Below the pieces are notes generated by a model, which made no database searches, was not told the origin of the DNA, and saw only the letters and a program-made list of their open reading frames with translations. From Olsenella porci (lineage in GTDB: Bacteria; Actinomycetota; Coriobacteriia; Coriobacteriales; Atopobiaceae): a stretch of DNA of 64,000 nt. The position numbers and the translations under genes were made by a program. How positions within the stretch are numbered: the stretch's first letter is position 1; each line of letters starts with the position of its first letter. Location: contig NZ_VUNC01000004.1 of assembly GCF_009695875.1 (NCBI RefSeq), forward strand, positions 62,001 to 126,000. The letters are read 5' to 3'. Below, one piece after another: positions 24,488-33,276 of the stretch.

Positions 24488-25425
24488 CACAGGACACCCC
24501 TCATGAGCCGCCGGATTATGGCGAGCGCCGCGAGGTCCATGAGGGCGGCGATCGCTACCGAGGCGATTCCCACGGGTTGCGTGAGCCCCCTCTGAAAGTC
24601 AGGGGATATGAGCGAGAGCGTGAGGATCATCGCGATGGGCATCGCGCAGACGATGCGCACCGACAACCTCACCTGGGCGGTCTTCACCATCAGGAGGCGC
24701 TCGAACTCCCCCTGCCTCTCGACCAGTCGCGCGGAGTACTCAAAGAGTCCCCTGAGCGGGCTCCCCGTTCGCTGAGAGATCGCAAGCGAGGTGGCGAGAA
24801 GGGCGACCCCCGGGGCGTCGAGCTCCCTGGGGAGGGCCGCCATGACCTCCTCCACCGACTCGCCGCAGCTCAGCCTGAGCGACGCGCGCGAGAACGCCTC
24901 GCCCGCCGCCCCGCGCTCGTGGCTCCCGAGGTAGGACACCGCCTGCGAGAGGGTCTCCCCCGACCCCATCGCCATCGCGAGCGTCCTGAACACCCCTGGC
25001 ATCGCCCGCGAGAGCTCGCGTCGCCTCTCCCGTTTCTTGGATGACCACCACGCCGGGACCGACGACCCCACCACGGCAACGGCGACGGGGAACCCCGCCA
25101 GGGATCGGGAGGCGAGTGAGAGGAGCACAGCCAGCGCAGCGGTTCCCGCAACCAGGGCGGCGCAGCCTCCCTCGTCGTCGGCAAGCTCTTCGGTCACCGC
25201 AAACCTCACTGCAATCGCGCGGGAGGCGCCCTCCCACGACTCGTTTCTCAGGAGGAGACGAACGAGGCGGCCCCTCCCCAGGGCCAGCAGGAGCGGTTTG
25301 AGGGCGCGCCTCGCCCTCCTGGCGATGCCCCCGGAGCCATGGGGCCTCGACAGGACTCCGCCAAGCAGGGTAAACGGAGTCACCCATGCGAGCAGTGCCA
25401 CCGCTAGCACACAGAGCGCCTCCAC
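24487..25425 (-). CDS. tadB: Tad pilus inner-membrane protein TadB
   Basis: A 312-residue TadB-type F-domain protein. Two N-terminal hydrophobic regions (ALCVLAVALLAWVTPFTLLG; ALVAGTAALAVLLSLA) precede the F-domain (MPGVFRTLAMAMGSGETLSQ, LRGLFEYSARLVERQGEFE) and a C-terminal helix pair (IVCAMPIAMILTLSLISPDF). It is the partner of TadC in the pilus platform. The start is the GTG at 25425, about seven bases after GGAGG, inside the last codons of tadA, which it overlaps by 22 bases. Confidence 0.88.
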   Translation of the reverse strand: MEALCVLAVALLAWVTPFTLLGGVLSRPHGSGGIARRARRALKPLLLALGRGRLVRLLLRNESWEGASRAIAVRFAVTEELADDEGGCAALVAGTAALAVLLSLASRSLAGFPVAVAVVGSSVPAWWSSKKRERRRELSRAMPGVFRTLAMAMGSGETLSQAVSYLGSHERGAAGEAFSRASLRLSCGESVEEVMAALPRELDAPGVALLATSLAISQRTGSPLRGLFEYSARLVERQGEFERLLMVKTAQVRLSVRIVCAMPIAMILTLSLISPDFQRGLTQPVGIASVAIAALMDLAALAIIRRLMRGVL

Positions 25426-26753
25426 TCCCCCACCTCCCCGCCTTCGAGTGTGCCCTCGTCCAACGCCCTCTGGACAAAGCCCGGCTCGCCTACCAGGTGC
25501 CAGGACCGCGAACCCTCGTCGAACGAGACGACCTCGCCCAGGCTGACCCCGCCGCCCTCCGCCCTGCCTACGGTGGAGAGCGAGGTGATGTAGCGCCTGC
25601 CGTCGGGGAACCTCTGGCTCATGACCAGCAGGTCGAGGGCGGTCGCTACCTGCTCCTCGATGATGTCGGTGGGGAGGTCCATCCCAAAGCGCGACATCAG
25701 CACCAGCCGCAGGACCGCCTCGTCGGGCGTCCCGGCGTGCAATGTCGTGAGTGAACCGTCGTGCCCCGTGTTCATGGCCTGGAGCATGTCAACCGCCTCC
25801 TCTCCCCTGACCTCGCCGACCACGATGCGGTCGGGCCGCATGCGGAGCGCGTTCTTCACGAGGTCCCTGATGGTGATCTCGCCCGAGCCCTCGATGGACG
25901 CCGTGCGCGCCTCGAGCCGCACGACGTCGGGATGGCTGTCAAACCTGAGCTCCGCCGAGTCCTCGATCGTCACGATCCTCTCCCCCAGGGGGACCTCGCA
26001 CGAGAGCGCGTTGAGGAGCGTGGTCTTGCCCGACCCCGTGCCCCCAGCCACGGCGATGTCCTGGCGCAGCCTCACTGCCCAGCTGAGCAGCGTCGCGTAC
26101 CAGGGCGGGAGCGACCCCAGCTCCACCAGGCGCGCCATCGACGTGATGCGGTTGGAGAACTTGCGTATGGTCACCATGGGCCCATCGATGGCGACGGGAG
26201 GGGCCACGGCGTTCACGCGGTCCCCGTTCTTGAGGCGCGCGTTCACGATGGGGCAGCTGCGGTCGAACCTTCGCCCCAGCGGCGCGAGGATGCGGTCCAC
26301 GACCATGAGGATCTGCTCGTCGGAGTCGAAGACCGTCTCTGCGGGGTGGATGGTGCCGTCCCGTTCGAAGAACAGGGCGTCCTTCCCGTTTACCATGACC
26401 TCGGTGACGCTCTCGTCGTCGAGGAGGCGCTGCAGGGGTCCGAGCCCGCACACGTCGTCGAGCACCTGAGAAACCAGCCGCTCCCCCTCCTCGGGCGAGA
26501 GGGACGCAAATTGTCCGCCGTTGAGGATGGCTCGGCAGGCCACGGCAAGCTCGCCGCGAGACTTCTGCGGGTCACGCGAGGCGGCGATGGATGCCACCGC
26601 CTCGAGCCCCAGCCTCTCGACCAGCTCGTGCTTGAGGACCTCCCTGAGCTCCCGTGCCCTGTTGGGCGAGAGACCCCCGCCCTCCGCCGCCGCAACCCGC
26701 TCCGCTGGCGTCGCTGCACCCTCCTGATCCATGACAAGCTCGAGAACCGACAT
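25404..26753 (-). CDS. tadA: Tad pilus secretion ATPase TadA/CpaF
   Basis: A 449-residue hexameric secretion ATPase of the CpaF/TadA branch. An N-terminal helical domain leads to DDESVTEVMVNGKDALFFER, then the Walker A VAGGTGSGKTTLLNAL near residue 236, the Asp box TIEDSAELRF, Walker B RPDRIVVGEVRGEEAVDMLQ and the His box TGHDGSLTTLHAGTP. It powers Flp pilin assembly. The ATG at 26753 shares its A with the tadZ stop codon and has GGAGG seven bases upstream. Confidence 0.95.
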   Translation of the reverse strand: MSVLELVMDQEGAATPAERVAAAEGGGLSPNRARELREVLKHELVERLGLEAVASIAASRDPQKSRGELAVACRAILNGGQFASLSPEEGERLVSQVLDDVCGLGPLQRLLDDESVTEVMVNGKDALFFERDGTIHPAETVFDSDEQILMVVDRILAPLGRRFDRSCPIVNARLKNGDRVNAVAPPVAIDGPMVTIRKFSNRITSMARLVELGSLPPWYATLLSWAVRLRQDIAVAGGTGSGKTTLLNALSCEVPLGERIVTIEDSAELRFDSHPDVVRLEARTASIEGSGEITIRDLVKNALRMRPDRIVVGEVRGEEAVDMLQAMNTGHDGSLTTLHAGTPDEAVLRLVLMSRFGMDLPTDIIEEQVATALDLLVMSQRFPDGRRYITSLSTVGRAEGGGVSLGEVVSFDEGSRSWHLVGEPGFVQRALDEGTLEGGEVGEWRRSVC

Positions 26754-28102
26754 CACTCCGCCTCCCTTCTCCTGCCGAACAGGCCCCTTCGCCTCCCCGG
26801 CCTCGCCTCGAGCGCGCGCCGTGCGTCCTCGCAGTCGGGGAGGCTCCCCAGCTCCGAGAGGATCTGCGCAACGAGGTAGGAGACCGACTCCGCGAGGTCG
26901 CCCCTCTCGCCCATGAGATCCTCCACCTCGCCGGCGTCGAGGAGCTCCTCGCCCGCCTCGCCCCCGTCGGCGACCATGAACGCCCGTGCACCCTCAAGGC
27001 CCGCCTCCGCCCTTCCGAGCGCGGGCTCAAACCGGGCCCTTGGGTCCGCCATGTTCTGCACGCGCACCATGCGCGTCCTGGCGACTCCCAGCCTCACCGC
27101 GAGCGCACTCGCCCTGCCGAGCGAGGCGAGCGACCCGCGCGCGCCGTCGTGGACGAGGAGGACACGGTCTGCCACCTGCGCCGCTCGTGCCGTCGCCTCG
27201 CAGAACGTGGTCGACGTGTCCACCACCACGAGGTCGTGGCGCGAGGACAGGTAGTTGAGGAGCGTGGGGACGACCGGCGCGACGCGCTCCGCCATCTCGG
27301 GCCGGTCGCAGGGACCCCAGAGGGAGACGCCCTCGGCACACCTGATTCCGAGCCGCCCCATCTGCTCGGCGGTGGGCTCCCCGCCAAGTCGCGCGAGGTC
27401 GGACGGCGACCCGATGCCAAAGCGAGAGCAGAGGTCACCGCACGACAGGTCCAGGTCGACCAGGGCGACCTGCATTCCCCAGGACGCCGCCGCAACAGCA
27501 CAGCATGCAGCGATGGTGGTCTTTCCCACCCCACCCCTCCCGGAGGAGAGGCATAGGATGGGCCCACCGCCGGGAAACACTGCCTCCTCGCTTGAGGAGA
27601 GAGGCGTCAGGCGCTCGCTCGTGACGTCGGGACGCGCTATGCCAGCGGAGGGGGATGCGACCTCGGCGGTCCGTGCCTCTCCCCCTCCCAACCCCGTCCG
27701 GGCGGAGGTGACGTCCGACTCGACGCGCCCCCGCGCCTGGCTGATGGGAGCCCCCTCCTCCCGGACGGGCTCGACGCGCCGCGGGATCTCGACCACGCGG
27801 GTGATGCCTGCCTGCCTTGCCCTTGATCGGAGCGACCCACTCGCCTCGCGCGTGACGAGCAGGACCTCGGATGCCCTGCCGTCGTGCGCGACGGCAGCGG
27901 CGACGTTAACGTCGGAGATGCCGTCCTCGGTAAGCCCGACCACGGCACCCACCGTGTTGGGCTCCTCGTCCTCGAACCTCCTCCTAAGATCCGCTGCGTC
28001 CGCCGCGAACACCAGAGTCGCGAGCGGCGACACGGAATCGAGCGCGCGTGCGAGGTCGCGCCGCGAGCCCCGGGAGCAGCATCCGATCCACAGCTCCGTC
28101 AT
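26753..28102 (-). CDS. tadZ: TadZ/CpaE-like MinD-family ATPase
   Basis: A 449-residue protein with an N-terminal receiver-like atypical domain (about residues 1-125) and a MinD/ParA ATPase domain carrying the deviant Walker A SSGRGGVGKTTIAACC near residue 188 and VALVDLDLSCGDLCSRFG. TadZ proteins localise the Tad machine at the pole. The linker (residues ~125-180) is Ser/Glu-rich. The ATG at 28102 overlaps the cpaB TGA as ATGA. The C-terminus is basic (GRRRGLFGRRREAE). Confidence 0.9.
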   Translation of the reverse strand: MTELWIGCCSRGSRRDLARALDSVSPLATLVFAADAADLRRRFEDEEPNTVGAVVGLTEDGISDVNVAAAVAHDGRASEVLLVTREASGSLRSRARQAGITRVVEIPRRVEPVREEGAPISQARGRVESDVTSARTGLGGGEARTAEVASPSAGIARPDVTSERLTPLSSSEEAVFPGGGPILCLSSGRGGVGKTTIAACCAVAAASWGMQVALVDLDLSCGDLCSRFGIGSPSDLARLGGEPTAEQMGRLGIRCAEGVSLWGPCDRPEMAERVAPVVPTLLNYLSSRHDLVVVDTSTTFCEATARAAQVADRVLLVHDGARGSLASLGRASALAVRLGVARTRMVRVQNMADPRARFEPALGRAEAGLEGARAFMVADGGEAGEELLDAGEVEDLMGERGDLAESVSYLVAQILSELGSLPDCEDARRALEARPGRRRGLFGRRREAE

Positions 28103-28854
28103 CGTCCCTCGCCCCCCTGGTCGCCAGATCCCCCGGCGGACGCCTTTGAGTCCGCGGAGGCGACGTCCTCGCCCTGCTCCCGTTGCTCGGGGGCAGAGGT
28201 GGCCTGGTCCGCCTTGCCTGCCGCGATGTCCTCGGAGGGCAGCACGAGCCGTAGGTCTCCCCTGGTGCTGGCGGAGAGGACTCGCTCCACGTCCTCCGGC
28301 CTCACCGCGAGGGTCAGCTCGCGGGAGTCCATCCCCAGCGACCCCTCCTGCGTGGACGAGAGGACCCTGAGGCCACGGGCGATGACCTTGGCCCCGGAGT
28401 CGCCGAGCTGGTAGGCGGTGAGCGATGCCCCGGCGGGAACGCCGCTCGTGACGCCAACCCTCTCGGACGTGGGGATGCTCACGGCAACGTACCCGGAGGG
28501 AACCTGGACCATGGGAGAGGGGTCCTCGAAGCTGGTCTTGGTGAGCGGGGCGTTCTTTGCCACGGGAATGGCGACCTTGCTCCCCATGACCACGTCGAGG
28601 CTGGTGATCGCCCCCTCGGGGGCGAGGGACGAGACCCAGCCCCTCTCGCGGACGTTTGCCTTGCTGACCTCGTCCCCCGCCTTGAGGTTCTTGGTTGCCA
28701 CGACGAGGCTCACGACGTCACCGCCAAAGCGCGCCGCAGCCTCCTCGCGAACAGAGTCCGCCTCGGCACGGACGTGCCCCGCGTACACGACGAACAACAG
28801 GGCGGCAAGGACGGCGCACGCCGTCGACAGCGCCAACCTGAAGCGCAGAGACAT
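28099..28854 (-). CDS. cpaB: CpaB/RcpC-like SAF-domain pilus protein
   Basis: A 251-residue protein with one N-terminal membrane helix (LALSTACAVLAALLFVVYAG), a SAF domain (VVSLVVATKNLKAGDEVSKANV, then VVMGSKVAIPVAKNAPL), a RcpC-type C-terminal domain (VAVSIPTSERVGVTSGVPAG) and an acidic Ser/Gly tail. In Gram-negatives CpaB/RcpC works with the secretin; here no secretin is present, as expected for a single-membrane cell. The ATG at 28854 has GGGGAGG six bases before it; two upstream in-frame ATGs (28890, 28920) are weaker. It is the first gene of the Tad operon. Confidence 0.88.
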   Translation of the reverse strand: MSLRFRLALSTACAVLAALLFVVYAGHVRAEADSVREEAAARFGGDVVSLVVATKNLKAGDEVSKANVRERGWVSSLAPEGAITSLDVVMGSKVAIPVAKNAPLTKTSFEDPSPMVQVPSGYVAVSIPTSERVGVTSGVPAGASLTAYQLGDSGAKVIARGLRVLSSTQEGSLGMDSRELTLAVRPEDVERVLSASTRGDLRLVLPSEDIAAGKADQATSAPEQREQGEDVASADSKASAGGSGDQGGEGR

Positions 28855-29038
28855 AAGTGACCTCCCCAGAAGCGTTCGAATTGCCCACATGGGCGATTCT
28901 CCCGTCTGGGGAGGCGGCATCGGGACACCTTCTGAAATAGCCCCGCAGCTAGGTTGTGCATACGTTGCCCGCAGCTGCGGGCGACCGAACGCGCCTGTTC
29001 GGATATGCCAACGCGTGGCCAGCGACCCGCAAGCGTCG

Positions 29039-30223
29039 CTAGAGGGTCACGTCGGGATCCAGCTCCGCAGCCGAGGCACGCATCTCGGAGGCAAGGGAGA
29101 CGTACGTCTCGACGCGCTCCGGAGGGACCTCCCCCGAGTCGGCGAGGTCTCGCACGGCGCACCCGGGCTCGTGCGTGTGGGTGCAGTCGCGGAAGCGACA
29201 CTCTCCGGCCGCCTGCGCCACGCGGGGGAACAGCTTTGCCAGGCCGCGCTCGTGCCCGATCAGCGGGAGGCTGCGCAGGCCCGGCTCGTCGACGATGACG
29301 CCGGCGTTGGGAAGCGAGACCATCCGACGTGCCACCGTGGTATGCCTGCCCGCATCGTCAGACGCCCTGACCGACCCCGTCTGGAGCACCTCGTGCCCCA
29401 GGAGCGCGTTGAGAAGCGTGGACTTGCCGGCACCGGACTCCCCGAGGACGATGGCGATGCTGCCGGGTGGCACGAGGGCGCGAACGCCCTCCGTCCCCCA
29501 TCCGGCACCGGAGCCGAGCGCGACGCTGGGAAGGTCGCCGTCCTCCTCATCCGCGCCCGCGCAGCACGCGACCACGGGAACCTGGTCACCCAGCACCGCA
29601 CGGACCGACGAGATGGAACGGGCTAGACCGTCGGCACCCGCCCTGTCGGCCTTGGTGAGCACGACGGCGACCGACGCCCCGCAGTCCAGGGCGATGACAG
29701 CGGACCGCGCGATGCGATTGACGTCCACGCCCGATGCGCCGAGCGCCTGCGCCACGAGGACGGTGTCCACGTTTGCGGCGAGGGTCTGCCTCTCTCCCCT
29801 GGACCCGCCGCGCCAGCGCGCGATGTCACTCTCGCGCGGCAGGATCTGCCGGATGATGGCCATGTCGTGCCCCTGGGGGACGAGGACGCACACCCAGTCG
29901 CCCACGGCGACACGCGAGAACTCGCCCTTGGTGAGAGACGCGGCAAACTCCGCTCGGACGAGGCCGTCCTCGGTCGCGACGGCGGGATACCCGCGGTCGA
30001 GCCTCACGACGCAGCCGATTGCGGGAGAGGCGCCCTCCCCCAGCTCGCGCACCGCGTCGCATGACGCCTCGTCGAACGCTCGAAACTGAGGGGGAGTGGC
30101 GTGCAGCTCCCCTAGGGTGGGAAGGTCCTGGAGCGAGGAGAGCGCAGGAAGGGAGCCGACGCCCTCCCCGCGCAGACGGGCGGGACGCGAGCCCCTGCCC
30201 TTCCTGTTTGCCCTCCTCGCCAT
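29039..30223 (-). CDS. rsgA: Ribosome biogenesis GTPase RsgA
   Basis: A 394-residue circularly permuted GTPase. An OB-fold N-terminal part (GCVVRLDRGYPAVATEDG, VAVGDWVCV) precedes G4 VVLTKADRAG near residue 186, G1 VLGESGAGKSTLLNALLG near 259 and G3 VDEPGLRSLPL, then a zinc knuckle CRFRDCTHTHEPGC. RsgA (YjeQ) acts late in 30S subunit maturation. A basic, poorly conserved N-terminal extension of about 60 residues is present. GGGAGG precedes the ATG. The P-type ATPase gene ends 19 bases upstream on the same strand, so the two are probably co-transcribed. Confidence 0.95.
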   Translation of the reverse strand: MARRANRKGRGSRPARLRGEGVGSLPALSSLQDLPTLGELHATPPQFRAFDEASCDAVRELGEGASPAIGCVVRLDRGYPAVATEDGLVRAEFAASLTKGEFSRVAVGDWVCVLVPQGHDMAIIRQILPRESDIARWRGGSRGERQTLAANVDTVLVAQALGASGVDVNRIARSAVIALDCGASVAVVLTKADRAGADGLARSISSVRAVLGDQVPVVACCAGADEEDGDLPSVALGSGAGWGTEGVRALVPPGSIAIVLGESGAGKSTLLNALLGHEVLQTGSVRASDDAGRHTTVARRMVSLPNAGVIVDEPGLRSLPLIGHERGLAKLFPRVAQAAGECRFRDCTHTHEPGCAVRDLADSGEVPPERVETYVSLASEMRASAAELDPDVTL

Positions 30224-30242
30224 GGGACCTCCCGCGAGCGCG

Positions 30243-32918
30243 CTAGGCGCGCCTCTTCTCGACCGCCCTCATGATTGCCTTGTAGGCCTCGACGATGGGG
30301 ATGATGCAGGCCGCAAGCAGCATCGCGATCGCGTACTCCCCTACGTTGATCTCGGCAAAGCCGAAGGCGACGGAGAGCGGGGTCTCGATCACCACGAAGG
30401 TGAGGACGAGGGACCCGGCGAACGCGAGCCAGAGCCACACGTTCTGGGTGGGGAGCTTGAAGACGGACTGGCGACGGCTCCTCATGTTGAAGGAGTGGAA
30501 CATCTCGACCATCGAGAGGGTGAGGAACGCCATGGTCATGCCGTCCCTGCCCAGGTTGGCGCCGGAGATCACGTCGGACAGGGGCACGTTCTCGATGGAG
30601 AGGCCCACAAAGTAGGAGATGAGCGTGAGGGCTGCGATGACGATGCCCTGGACCAGGCAGTCGAGCCACATGCCTCCGGCGAACACGCCGTCGTCGGCGT
30701 TACGCGGGCTGCGCTTCATCAGGCCGGGCTCGGCGACCTCCATGGCCATGGCGAGCGCGGGGAAGCAATCGGTGATGAGGTTGATCCACAGCAGGTGCGT
30801 GGGCTCGAGGATGGTGAAGCCGATCAGCGAGGCAACGAAGACCGAGATTACCTCGGCGAGGTTGGACGAGAGCAGGAACGCGATCGCCTTTCGGATGTTG
30901 TCGTAGATCCTGCGGCCCTCCTCCACGGCCTCGACGATCGTGGCGAAGTTGTCGTCCGCAAGGACCATGTCGGCGACGTTCTTTGTGACGTCGGTGCCGG
31001 TGATGCCCATGCCCACGCCGATGTCTGCGCGCTTGATGGAGGGCGCGTCGTTGACGCCATCACCGGTCATGGCGACGATCTTGCCCTTCTTCTTCCAGGT
31101 GTCGACGATGCGGACCTTGTGCTCCGGCTGCACGCGGGCGTACACGCCAAAGTCCTCGATCCTGTCCATGAACTCCTCGTCGGAGATCTTGTCCAGCTCC
31201 GCGCCGGTGATCGCCTGGGAGCGGTCCTTGATGATGCCGAGCTCGCGGGCGATGGCGACGGCGGTGTCGATGTGGTCGCCCGTGATCATGACGACCCTGA
31301 TGCCGGCGTTGTGAGCCTCGCCGATGGCGCCCTTGACCTCGGGCCGGACGGGGTCGATCATGCCGGAGAGGCCGATGAGCGTCATGTCCTGCTCCAGGTA
31401 GGAGGCGTCATAGCTCTCGGGCTCGTGGTCCCATACGCGGCGGGCGGCGGCCATGACGCGCAGCGCGTCGTCTGCCATGGCCTTGTTCTTGCGGAGCATG
31501 AGCTCGCGGGTCTCGTCCGTAAGGGGCACCACGCCGTCGGACGTGAGGATGCTGGTGCAGCGCTTGATGATCTCGTCGGGAGCGCCCTTGGTGTGCTGGA
31601 CGATCCTGCCGTTGACGTCCTGGTTGACGACGGACATCATCTTGCGGCCCGAGTCGAAGGGGGCCTCCCCCAGGCGCGGGTTGGCGGAGTCGAGGTCGGC
31701 GGAGGTGAAGCCGCGCTTGGCGGCATCCGCAACCAGGGCCGCCTCGGTGGGCTCGCCCACGGCCTTGCCCTCGGCGTCGTCCCACTTGGCGTCGGAGCAC
31801 AGGGCCATGCAGGTAACCAGGGAGTCGATGTTCTGGGTCTCGTGGCGCACGACGGTCATCTTGTTCTGGGTGAGTGTGCCAGTCTTGTCCGAGCAGATAA
31901 GCTGGGTGCATCCAAGGGTCTCGACGGCGGTGAGCTTGCGGATGATGGCGTTGTGCTGGCTCATCTTGGTGACGCCGATGGAGAGCACGATAGTCACGAC
32001 GGCGGCGAGGCCCTCGGGGATTGCCGCGACGGCGAGCGAGACGGCCACCATGAAGGTATTGAGCACGAGGTTGATGTTGGAGAAGAAGCCCATGCCGTGC
32101 TTGAGCCAGGTCACGACGAAGACGAGGGCGCAGATGATGATGCACGCGACGGAGAGGACCCTCGACAGCTCGTCGAGCTTCTTCTGCAGCGGGGTCTCCT
32201 CGTCCTTGGCCTGCGAGAGGGCGTCGGCGATCTTGCCCATCTCGGTGTCCATGCCGCAGGCGACCACGACGGCGCGGCCACGGCCGTACACGACCGTGGA
32301 ACCCATGTAGCACATGTTCTTGCGGTCGCCGAGCGGGATGTCGTCCTGCCCCTCCGCCAGGGAGAGGGAGTCGGCGTGCTTCTCGACGGGCACGGACTCG
32401 CCGGTGAGCGCGGCCTCCTCGATCTTCATGGAGGCGCACTCGATGATGCGGCAGTCGGCCGGGACGGCGTCGCCCGCCTCGAGGATGACGACGTCGCCCG
32501 CAACGAGCTCGGAGGAGTGGACCGAGACGATCCTTCCGTCCCTCACCACCTTGGACTGGGCGGCAGACATCTCCTGGAGCGCAGCGAGCGCCTCCTCCGC
32601 CTTGCTCTCCTGCACCACGCCGAGGACGGCGTTGACGATGACGACGAAGCAGATGATGATGACGTCGGCGAAGTCCGCCTCGCCCTGCACCATGCCCGTG
32701 ATGGCCGAGATGACCGCCGCCACAATCAGCATGATGATCATGGGATCGGCCATCTGCTGGAAGAACCTCACGATGACGGGGGTCTTCTCGGCCTCCTTGA
32801 GCTTGTTGGGCCCGTCCTTCTCGAGGCGGCGCGCCGCCTCTGCCTGGGACAGGCCGGAGTCTGCGTCGGTCGCGACCCCCTTGACAACGTCATCGACGGG
32901 AGACAGGTATTCCTTCAA
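30243..32918 (-). CDS. P-type calcium-translocating ATPase (PMCA/SERCA-type)
   Basis: An 891-residue P2-type cation ATPase. After an N-terminal cation-ATPase domain (SQAEAARRLEKDGPNKLKE) it has the TM4 motif PEGLAAVVTIVLSIG, the phosphorylation site CSDKTGTLTQNKM, KGAPDEIIKRC, the hinge MTGDGVNDAPSIKRADIG and the TM5-6 segment NLAEVISVFVASLIGFTILEP, as in Ca2+ exporters. Ca2+ is the likely substrate, but Mn2+ is possible. I take a TTG start at 32918 because AGGAGG lies five bases before it and the product then begins KEYLSPVDDVVKGVATDAD; no ATG with a ribosome binding site exists nearby. Confidence 0.92.
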   Translation of the reverse strand: MKEYLSPVDDVVKGVATDADSGLSQAEAARRLEKDGPNKLKEAEKTPVIVRFFQQMADPMIIMLIVAAVISAITGMVQGEADFADVIIICFVVIVNAVLGVVQESKAEEALAALQEMSAAQSKVVRDGRIVSVHSSELVAGDVVILEAGDAVPADCRIIECASMKIEEAALTGESVPVEKHADSLSLAEGQDDIPLGDRKNMCYMGSTVVYGRGRAVVVACGMDTEMGKIADALSQAKDEETPLQKKLDELSRVLSVACIIICALVFVVTWLKHGMGFFSNINLVLNTFMVAVSLAVAAIPEGLAAVVTIVLSIGVTKMSQHNAIIRKLTAVETLGCTQLICSDKTGTLTQNKMTVVRHETQNIDSLVTCMALCSDAKWDDAEGKAVGEPTEAALVADAAKRGFTSADLDSANPRLGEAPFDSGRKMMSVVNQDVNGRIVQHTKGAPDEIIKRCTSILTSDGVVPLTDETRELMLRKNKAMADDALRVMAAARRVWDHEPESYDASYLEQDMTLIGLSGMIDPVRPEVKGAIGEAHNAGIRVVMITGDHIDTAVAIARELGIIKDRSQAITGAELDKISDEEFMDRIEDFGVYARVQPEHKVRIVDTWKKKGKIVAMTGDGVNDAPSIKRADIGVGMGITGTDVTKNVADMVLADDNFATIVEAVEEGRRIYDNIRKAIAFLLSSNLAEVISVFVASLIGFTILEPTHLLWINLITDCFPALAMAMEVAEPGLMKRSPRNADDGVFAGGMWLDCLVQGIVIAALTLISYFVGLSIENVPLSDVISGANLGRDGMTMAFLTLSMVEMFHSFNMRSRRQSVFKLPTQNVWLWLAFAGSLVLTFVVIETPLSVAFGFAEINVGEYAIAMLLAACIIPIVEAYKAIMRAVEKRRA

Positions 32919-33276
32919 TTGTTCCTCCTGGGTCAGAGTCCTCTCGCGCCCGGCAGATTGATGCCCGCTAATAATTCCCCAGGAGGGGCAAGGGCTCACC
33001 AAGGCTGCCATGCCAGACGCCTTGCGTACGCGTATTTATACCACCCAAACGGACTCCACAGACCCCCATGCGCCAGATATCCGAGAGTCGGGCGAGGGGG
33101 GACGGTCCTCTCCCCCCCGCGTGCGCACACGGTTGACCGTTCATCGATATACATGTCCTCCTGACTTGTCCGCTATCGACAAAAGGCGTGGTAGGCGTAT
33201 CTGCCCTGAGCTAAAATATCCACGTAATCGAATCAGGCAGGCAGTTGTAGGAACCGGAGCAGTCGAAGGGAATCTC
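32919..33276. promoter_or_regulatory. Divergent control region between P-type ATPase and ldhA, with TTGTC-N7-GACAA
   Basis: This 358-bp gene-free stretch separates two divergent genes. It contains the exact inverted repeat TTGTC-N7-GACAA at 33166-33182, about 95 bases ahead of ldhA. Redox repressors such as Rex bind palindromes of the type TTGT-N-ACAA at lactate dehydrogenase genes, so a Rex-like site is possible, but the half-sites do not match the usual Rex consensus. A TAAAAT at 33212-33217 could be the ldhA -10 box; I see no convincing -35. Confidence 0.45.

Noticed and set aside
30096-33164. A 1022-codon forward open frame across the P-type ATPase
   Set aside because: Antisense to a gene with all P-type ATPase motifs; composition is shadow-like.
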